NCBI GenBank assembly: GCA_038255255.1
Contig: JBBSLL010000024.1
Coordinates: 1 to 52,292 of the forward strand
DNA length: 52,292 nt
Direction of reading: 5' to 3'
Source: JBBQNY01 sp038255255
Lineage (GTDB): Bacteria; Pseudomonadota; Gammaproteobacteria; Xanthomonadales; Ahniellaceae
This document shows positions 47,793 to 52,292 of the stretch, piece by piece (the first letter of the stretch is position 1; each line of letters opens with the position of its first letter). The notes beneath the pieces are model-generated. The model did not search any database, was not told the DNA's origin, and saw only the letters and a list, made by a program, of their open reading frames with translations. Position numbers and translations under genes: made by a program.

Positions 47793-47854
47793 ATCAGGGC
47801 TTTTCGAGCCGATCCTTCGACAGGGAGGGACAGTACTTGGGCCGGCTGCTGGAT

Positions 47855-48655
47855 CTAGCGCATGCCCAGGTAACGCGCGAGTTCGGCCTTGAGCCCCGGG
47901 CCGTGTTCGCGCAGCCAGCGGCGGTAGTCGCGATAGTCCGGATGCGCGCGTGCGACGTGCGCCCAGAAGCGTGGCCCATGGTTGCGCTCGTGACGGTGGC
48001 AGGCCTCGTGCACCACGACATAGTCGAGGATCGCCGGGGGCGCCAGCACCAGTGCCAGGTCGATGCGCATGCTGCCGTCGTGGCTGATCGAACCCCACAA
48101 CGACCTGAGCGGCCGCACACTCACCCGCGTCGCGCGCGCCTGGACGCGCAGCAGCGCAGCCTCATTGCATCGGGCGATGTCGCGGGTGGCTTCGGCAACC
48201 AGCCAGGCCCGCAGGGCGCGGGCCGCGAGCGCAGGCGCGCGCGGAGACGAGAGCGGGATGCCGATCAGGACAGCTCCCTCGTCGCCGCGGACCACCTGCG
48301 GAACGCTGCGATCGGTCCAGCGAACCGGAGTTGCCAAGCCGCGGAGCGCGATGGAATCGTCGACGCCCGGTTTCGGCGGCGCCGTCGTCGCAACGGCGTG
48401 GGAGGCCAGTTGACGCACGATCCACGTCTGGTGCTGCAGGACGAACCGCGTGATGCCGGACCGGCTGGCCCGCATCGGGGCCACGACGCGGGCGCCGGCA
48501 TCGTCGACGATGAGCCGCAGGCGTCGTGACTGCGGGTGGCGGCGAATCGACACCTCGACGGGCTGGGCATCGCCATCCCCGACAACTACGCACGCTTCCG
48601 CGACTGCGGGCGGCGAACGCCGATTCGCGACCAATCGCTGCAGGCTTTCGAGCAT
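47855..48655 (-). CDS. YgjP/SprT-like metal-dependent hydrolase (DUF45)
   Basis: 266 residues. The zinc motif is VVHEACHRHERNHGPRFW (H-E-x2-H plus the downstream NHGPRFW typical of the YgjP group), preceded by LRSLWGSISHDGSMRIDLALVLAP. The N-terminal half has VEVSIRRHPQSRRLRLIVDDAGARVVAP, also family-typical. Cytosolic; the substrate is unknown. ATG 48655 is the nearest start to rdgC, 8 bp after its stop, so rdgC and this gene form a unit. Confidence 0.88.
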   Translation of the reverse strand: MLESLQRLVANRRSPPAVAEACVVVGDGDAQPVEVSIRRHPQSRRLRLIVDDAGARVVAPMRASRSGITRFVLQHQTWIVRQLASHAVATTAPPKPGVDDSIALRGLATPVRWTDRSVPQVVRGDEGAVLIGIPLSSPRAPALAARALRAWLVAEATRDIARCNEAALLRVQARATRVSVRPLRSLWGSISHDGSMRIDLALVLAPPAILDYVVVHEACHRHERNHGPRFWAHVARAHPDYRDYRRWLREHGPGLKAELARYLGMR

Positions 48656-48663
48656 GCGCGATG

Positions 48664-49581
48664 CTATCGCGTGCGCGCGTCCGGTGCCGCGAGTTTGAAC
48701 ACCGCGTGCAGCGCTTCGAGCAGCGGCGCGAGCGTCAAGGTCATCACCGCGAGGCGCGCGTCGAGTTCGGCTGCCGCGGAGTCGCGGTCCGAGTCCTCGA
48801 GTTCCGCGGTCGCAGCGTCGAGGAAGCGCAACCTGCGCAACACCAGCAGCTCGTCGAGCACGAACGCAACGTGCTCCTCGAAACCGATTTCGAGCATGGT
48901 GGCCTGCTTGCCGCTCTTGAGGTGTTCGCGAACCTCGTCCGCCGACAGGTCCTGGCGGCGGCACTTGACCACCGCGCCGCGGTCGGCCGGATCCTTGAGT
49001 TCGCACTCCTCGCCGAGTTCCCAGGACTTCGGCAGCCCGCCATCGCGCAGCCAGCCGGTCATGACAGCGCGCGGCGACTCGCCGGCGTCGAGCGGCACAG
49101 CGGCGAAACTGCCGAGTGTCTCGCGCAGGGAGGCAACGAAACCCTCGGCGTTCTTGCGCGACGCGGTGTCGATCGCGAGCCAGCCGCGTTCCAGGTCGAG
49201 ATAGCCAGCAAGGCGTGTAGGCCTCACGAACGCGCGCGGCATGAGGTCGTGCAGCACGTCTTCGCGCAAGCGCTTGCGGTCGCGCGCGCCGGGCGGACGG
49301 CCCCGCTGCGCCGCCAGCGCTGCGACCTTGATGGCCACTGCTTCATTGACGACGGCGGGTGGCAACAGGCGCTCTTCGCCGCCCAGCACGAGCAGACGGT
49401 ACGGCCCCTGCGCGTGAAACAGCGTCTCCGCATCACGTCCGAACGGAGACACCCAGCCGCGGCTCGCCATCGTGAGGGGCGCCACGGGTTTCAAAACATG
49501 TTCGGGCAAGGCCGATTCGAGTGCAGCTGACAGTGCGGGATCGGGCACGAACCGGAACAGACTGAGATTGCGAAACAGCAT
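48664..49581 (-). CDS. rdgC: Recombination-associated protein RdgC
   Basis: 305 residues, near the E. coli length. The N-terminus LFRNLSLFRF, the block GWVSPFGRDAETLFHA, LPPAVVNEAVAIKVAAL, and GFEEHVAFVLDELLVLRRLRFLD are characteristic. RdgC is a nucleoid-associated ring protein that limits RecA loading. ATG 49581 matches the family N-terminus; the open frame continues upstream but lacks similarity. Confidence 0.94.
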   Translation of the reverse strand: MLFRNLSLFRFVPDPALSAALESALPEHVLKPVAPLTMASRGWVSPFGRDAETLFHAQGPYRLLVLGGEERLLPPAVVNEAVAIKVAALAAQRGRPPGARDRKRLREDVLHDLMPRAFVRPTRLAGYLDLERGWLAIDTASRKNAEGFVASLRETLGSFAAVPLDAGESPRAVMTGWLRDGGLPKSWELGEECELKDPADRGAVVKCRRQDLSADEVREHLKSGKQATMLEIGFEEHVAFVLDELLVLRRLRFLDAATAELEDSDRDSAAAELDARLAVMTLTLAPLLEALHAVFKLAAPDARTR

Positions 49582-49752
49582 GTGTTTCCTTGGGCCGGGG
49601 AGGGGTTGGCAGGCTGGCTTCGACCCTGTCGCAGGGCATCGGGCTAGCGTCGTGAGGCAAAGTCGCGCGAAGTGCGACCCGCCCATGAACCTTGCCGACA
49701 CCTGCCTCGCGCAAGACGCGCGGCGGTCGCCATTGGGATTGTAGCCGCGCGC

Positions 49753-49758
49753 TACACT
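49753..49758 (+). promoter_or_regulatory. Candidate -10 box of the YdcH-like gene
   Basis: TACACT followed by CGCG, about 35 bp before the proposed start. The upstream TTGGGA (49733-49738) has a short 14-bp spacer. Confidence 0.35.
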
Positions 49759-49792
49759 CGCGCAGTCGCAACGAAAGAAACCTGGCTTCCCC

Positions 49793-49993
49793 ATCGACGA
49801 CCGCGCCGCCATCGCCCGCCGTCTGCTCGAGCTTCGCATCGAGCACCGCGATCTCGACGAGGTGATCGCACGCCTGGACGCGACCGGAGACAGCGACGAT
49901 CTGCAGATGCGGCGCCTCAAGAAGCGCAAGCTGCGGATCAAGGACCAGATGAACCAGCTCGAACATTCGCTGATCCCCGATCAACCCGCTTGA
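49793..49993 (+). CDS. YdcH-family (DUF465) small protein with non-standard start
   Basis: The frame from 49745 to 49993 encodes a clear DUF465 protein: a helical hairpin with LLELRIEHRDLDEVIARLD, then LQMRRLKKRKLRIKDQMNQ and the conserved LIPD near the end. No ATG, GTG or TTG occurs in this frame between the in-frame stop at 49742 and the conserved region. The best placement is an ATC codon at 49793 (66 residues), after AAGAAA. Either ATC initiates, or the base is a sequencing error or mutation of ATG. The function of the family is unknown. Confidence 0.65.
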   Translation: MDDRAAIARRLLELRIEHRDLDEVIARLDATGDSDDLQMRRLKKRKLRIKDQMNQLEHSLIPDQPA

Positions 49994-50034
49994 GACACTG
50001 GTCTCGGCCAACCTGGCATTGAAGAGGATATGAA

Positions 50035-50397
50035 GTGCTGCATCACGTGAGCCTCGTCGTTGGTGATTACGAACGTTGCAAGGCCTTCTACGCGGCCGCG
50101 CTCGCGCCCTTGGGCTACGCATTGCGCGAGGAGTCCGACGGCTGGGCGGGCTTCGGCGAGGGCGCGCATCCCGGTTTGTGGCTGCATTCGGGTATCGCGG
50201 TAACGCGCTCGCTGCACCTTGCGTTCCAGGCGCGTACGCGCGAAACCGTCGACGCTTTCCACGCCGCCGCGCTCGCCGCCGGCGGGCAGGACAACGGCCC
50301 GCCCGCGCTCCGTCCCGAATACGGCGACGGTTACTACGCGGCGTACGTGCTGGACCCGGACGAGCGCAACGTGGAGGTCGTCGCGGTCAGCGGGTAG
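50035..50397 (+). CDS. VOC (glyoxalase/dioxygenase superfamily) protein
   Basis: 120 residues, one vicinal-oxygen-chelate domain pair: LHHVSLVVGDYERCKAFYAAAL at the start and YAAYVLDPDERNVEVV at the end, with H3 and the terminal Glu in the usual metal positions and HLAFQA between. Substrate unknown. GTG 50035 is preceded by GAAGAGGA at a good distance. It converges with plsB, 7 bp between stops. Confidence 0.88.
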   Translation: MLHHVSLVVGDYERCKAFYAAALAPLGYALREESDGWAGFGEGAHPGLWLHSGIAVTRSLHLAFQARTRETVDAFHAAALAAGGQDNGPPALRPEYGDGYYAAYVLDPDERNVEVVAVSG

Positions 50398-50404
50398 ACA
50401 TGCG

Positions 50405-52292
50405 TCAGGACTCGTCCGCTGGCGCCGCAGGCGCGACGACGGGCACCAGCTCGCGTTCCTGCGCGGTGAGCTTGAGAATCGAGTGCCGCAGTTCGCGCGA
50501 CAGCACGAAGCGCGCGTCCTTCGCGATGCCCTCGAGCTCGTTCGCGAAATCGATCTTGCCCGCGTCGTCCAGCCAGATCACGCGCCGCTCCTTGAGCAAT
50601 GCGATGAAATTCCGGAACAGCGTCTTGTCGAAGAACTCGGGGGCGGCGTTGGCGTAGAGCAGCGACAACCGCTGCGCGATGAGGTGACCGAGGTTCTCGA
50701 GCTCAGCGGTACTGAGCGCGCCGCGTCCGTTTTTGACCAGCACCGCAACTGCGATGTAATAGCGCTCGAATGCCTGCGTGACGGTCTGCGCGATGACGCG
50801 CAGCTGGAAGGCGGTGTCGGTCTGTCCGACCGGGCGACGCAACAGCCCGCCCGAGCCCACCTTGCCCAACAGGCCTTCCTCGACCAGCACGTCGAGTGTC
50901 TTCTGGATCTGTTCGCCGAACTGTTCGGCCGTCCAGGGCAGGAACAACTCGTTCTGGATGAAGGGGTAGATGAACTGCCCGAGGCGCACCACGGTCGAGC
51001 GCCGCAATTGCCGGTTGTTGAGGAATGGCGCCGCGCACCACGCGGCGGTGGTGAGCAGGTGCAGCACGTTGTTGCGGAAATACGAGAGCAGGGCCGACTG
51101 CTCGGGCGCGCTGGACAGTACGTCGCCCAGTGGGTGCCGCGTCCGCACGAGAATGCCCATGCGTTCGCCGTAGGCGATGATCGCCGCCGGTTCGAGGTCG
51201 GTGACGGTCACGCGATCCGAGTAGGGAACCCGTGCGAGCAGCGCCTGGAAGAGCGCGAGCTGGCGCAGCAGGTCCGCCTCGGCCATGGCATTGCGCGGCG
51301 TCGACAGCAGCGCCGCCGCGAGCAGGTTCACCGGATTGACATCCGCGCTGCGATTGATGTTGACGAGGATGCGATCGCCTAGTGCGTCGACGGTGGTCGC
51401 GAACCACGCAGGCCGCTCGACTTCCGTATCGCCTTGCCACTCCGGCGCGTGCTCGTCGAGATGGCGGTCGAGGAAGATCGGTTCGCCGAAACTCACCGCG
51501 ACGCGGCCATAGTTGTGGCGCAGCGCACGCAGGCCGCGCAGCGCGCCGAACAGTGTTTCCTGCTGTTTCTTCGCCCCCGACAGCTCGCCGATGTAGGTGC
51601 GCCCTTCGAGCAGCTTCTCGTAGCCGATGTACACCGGCTGGAAGACGACCGGCCGCGAGCGATCGCGCAGGTATCCCCGGACGGTCATTGCCAGCATGCC
51701 GACGTGCGCCGGCAGCAGGCGGCCGGTGCGGCTCCGGCCGCCCTCGATGAAGTACTCGATCGACGTGCCGCGACGGATCAGCTGGTGCAGGTACTCGGTG
51801 AACACCGACGAATAGAGCGCGTTCGACCGGAAACTTCGACGGATGAAAAATGCGCCGCCACGCCGCAGGATGGGTCCGACCAGCGGCAGGTTCAGATTGA
51901 TGCCGGCGGCAATGTGCGGCGGCACGACGTGGTGCTCGAACAGCAGGTAACTCAGCAGCAGGTAATCCATGTGGCTGCGATGGCACGGCACGTAGATCAC
52001 CTCGTGCCCCGGCGCGATCTGCTTGACCGTGTCGAGGTGCCGCATCTGCACGCCGTCGTAAAGGCGGTTCCAGACGGGCTTGAGCAGGATGGACAGCGAC
52101 CGCACGACCGGATGCGAATAGTCGGCGGCGATTTCCCACGCCAGTTCGCGCGCGCGTGTCTGCATCTTCTCGACCGGCACGCGTTCGCGCTGGGCGCCCG
52201 ACGCGATGGCGTCGCGGACCGCCGCGGATTTCACCACCGCGTCGACGACGTTGCGGCGATGCGAGAGGTCGGGACCGATGATCGCGGAGCGG
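50405..52292 (-). CDS. plsB: Glycerol-3-phosphate 1-O-acyltransferase, N-terminus outside window
   Basis: Membrane-associated first enzyme of phospholipid synthesis. The frame is open to the window edge, adding IGPDLSHRRNVVDAV upstream of the GTG at 52237, a segment conserved in PlsB; about 180 N-terminal residues are missing compared with the 800-residue family. The acyltransferase motif H-x4-D is PCHRSHMDYLLLSY; further blocks are GAFFIRRSF, EYFIEGGRSRTGRL and RPVVFQPVYIGYEKL. A C-terminal Pro/Ala-rich tail ends the protein. Confidence 0.95.
   Translation of the reverse strand, partial: RSAIIGPDLSHRRNVVDAVVKSAAVRDAIASGAQRERVPVEKMQTRARELAWEIAADYSHPVVRSLSILLKPVWNRLYDGVQMRHLDTVKQIAPGHEVIYVPCHRSHMDYLLLSYLLFEHHVVPPHIAAGINLNLPLVGPILRRGGAFFIRRSFRSNALYSSVFTEYLHQLIRRGTSIEYFIEGGRSRTGRLLPAHVGMLAMTVRGYLRDRSRPVVFQPVYIGYEKLLEGRTYIGELSGAKKQQETLFGALRGLRALRHNYGRVAVSFGEPIFLDRHLDEHAPEWQGDTEVERPAWFATTVDALGDRILVNINRSADVNPVNLLAAALLSTPRNAMAEADLLRQLALFQALLARVPYSDRVTVTDLEPAAIIAYGERMGILVRTRHPLGDVLSSAPEQSALLSYFRNNVLHLLTTAAWCAAPFLNNRQLRRSTVVRLGQFIYPFIQNELFLPWTAEQFGEQIQKTLDVLVEEGLLGKVGSGGLLRRPVGQTDTAFQLRVIAQTVTQAFERYYIAVAVLVKNGRGALSTAELENLGHLIAQRLSLLYANAAPEFFDKTLFRNFIALLKERRVIWLDDAGKIDFANELEGIAKDARFVLSRELRHSILKLTAQERELVPVVAPAAPADES

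Overview
The window is about 52 kb of GC-rich, densely coded chromosome. It holds 46 protein genes I can support, two of them cut by the window edges, plus one tRNA. Gene content (glyQS, dctA, phhA, icd, tatABC, hemH, queF, rdgC, plsB, zapE, rluE, acpH) and a class of interspersed palindromes with a GTAG head, like the REP elements of Stenotrophomonas/Xanthomonas, point to a gammaproteobacterium of the Lysobacterales (Xanthomonadales). The genus is an inference I cannot test here. No phage genes, transposase, CRISPR array or replication origin were seen.

Layout. 1-9.4 kb: end of a YheT-type hydrolase, glyS-glyQ (minus), an orphan GspE-type secretion ATPase, a REP pair, a glutamine amidotransferase, a BPSS1780-type membrane protein and isocitrate dehydrogenase. 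9.4-17 kb: a GAF protein with a decayed GGDEF-like tail, a PA0069-type radical SAM protein, a tandem array of 92-bp REP pairs, phenylalanine hydroxylase, an exported methyltransferase-like lipoprotein, rluE, a GAF protein and a secreted zinc metallopeptidase. 17-23 kb: an ergothioneine block (egtB-egtD, then a 2OG-Fe(II) oxygenase-like gene, all minus), dctA, a divergent Tat-signal PLP lyase, and tRNA-Arg(CCG). 23-35.3 kb: a divergent pair of surface or secreted proteins, a 1037-residue autotransporter and a 2817-residue multi-propeller protein. 35.4-52 kb: housekeeping genes, among them cytochrome c, acpH, zapE, an M20 amidohydrolase, queF, tatABC, a SYLF protein, a CTERM-type propeller protein, hemH, rdgC, an unusual ydcH-like gene and plsB.

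The most distinctive object is the giant gene at 26855-35308. Reading its repeats gives a signal peptide, then 14 RCC1-like repeats (two seven-bladed propellers), then five blocks of fibronectin-III plus exactly seven YVTN repeats, the last block with two Fn3 domains: seven predicted propellers in one secreted chain. It has 40 cysteines, two in every RCC1 repeat and every Fn3 domain and none elsewhere. Its last 40 bp of coding sequence are present a second time (37 of 40 identical, same orientation) in the otherwise empty region upstream. Its C-terminal tail resembles that of the secreted metallopeptidase, which suggests a shared sorting tag.

Functional links are mostly inferential. GspE, if part of a type II system, could export the metallopeptidase and the giant protein. 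TatABC could export the Tat-signal lyase. EgtB and EgtD make the hercynylcysteine sulfoxide precursor of ergothioneine, and the neighbouring oxygenase-like and PLP-lyase genes are candidate accessory steps. Three gene pairs (glyQ/glyS, egtB/egtD, hydrolase/zapE) are joined by the same GTGA stop/start overlap.
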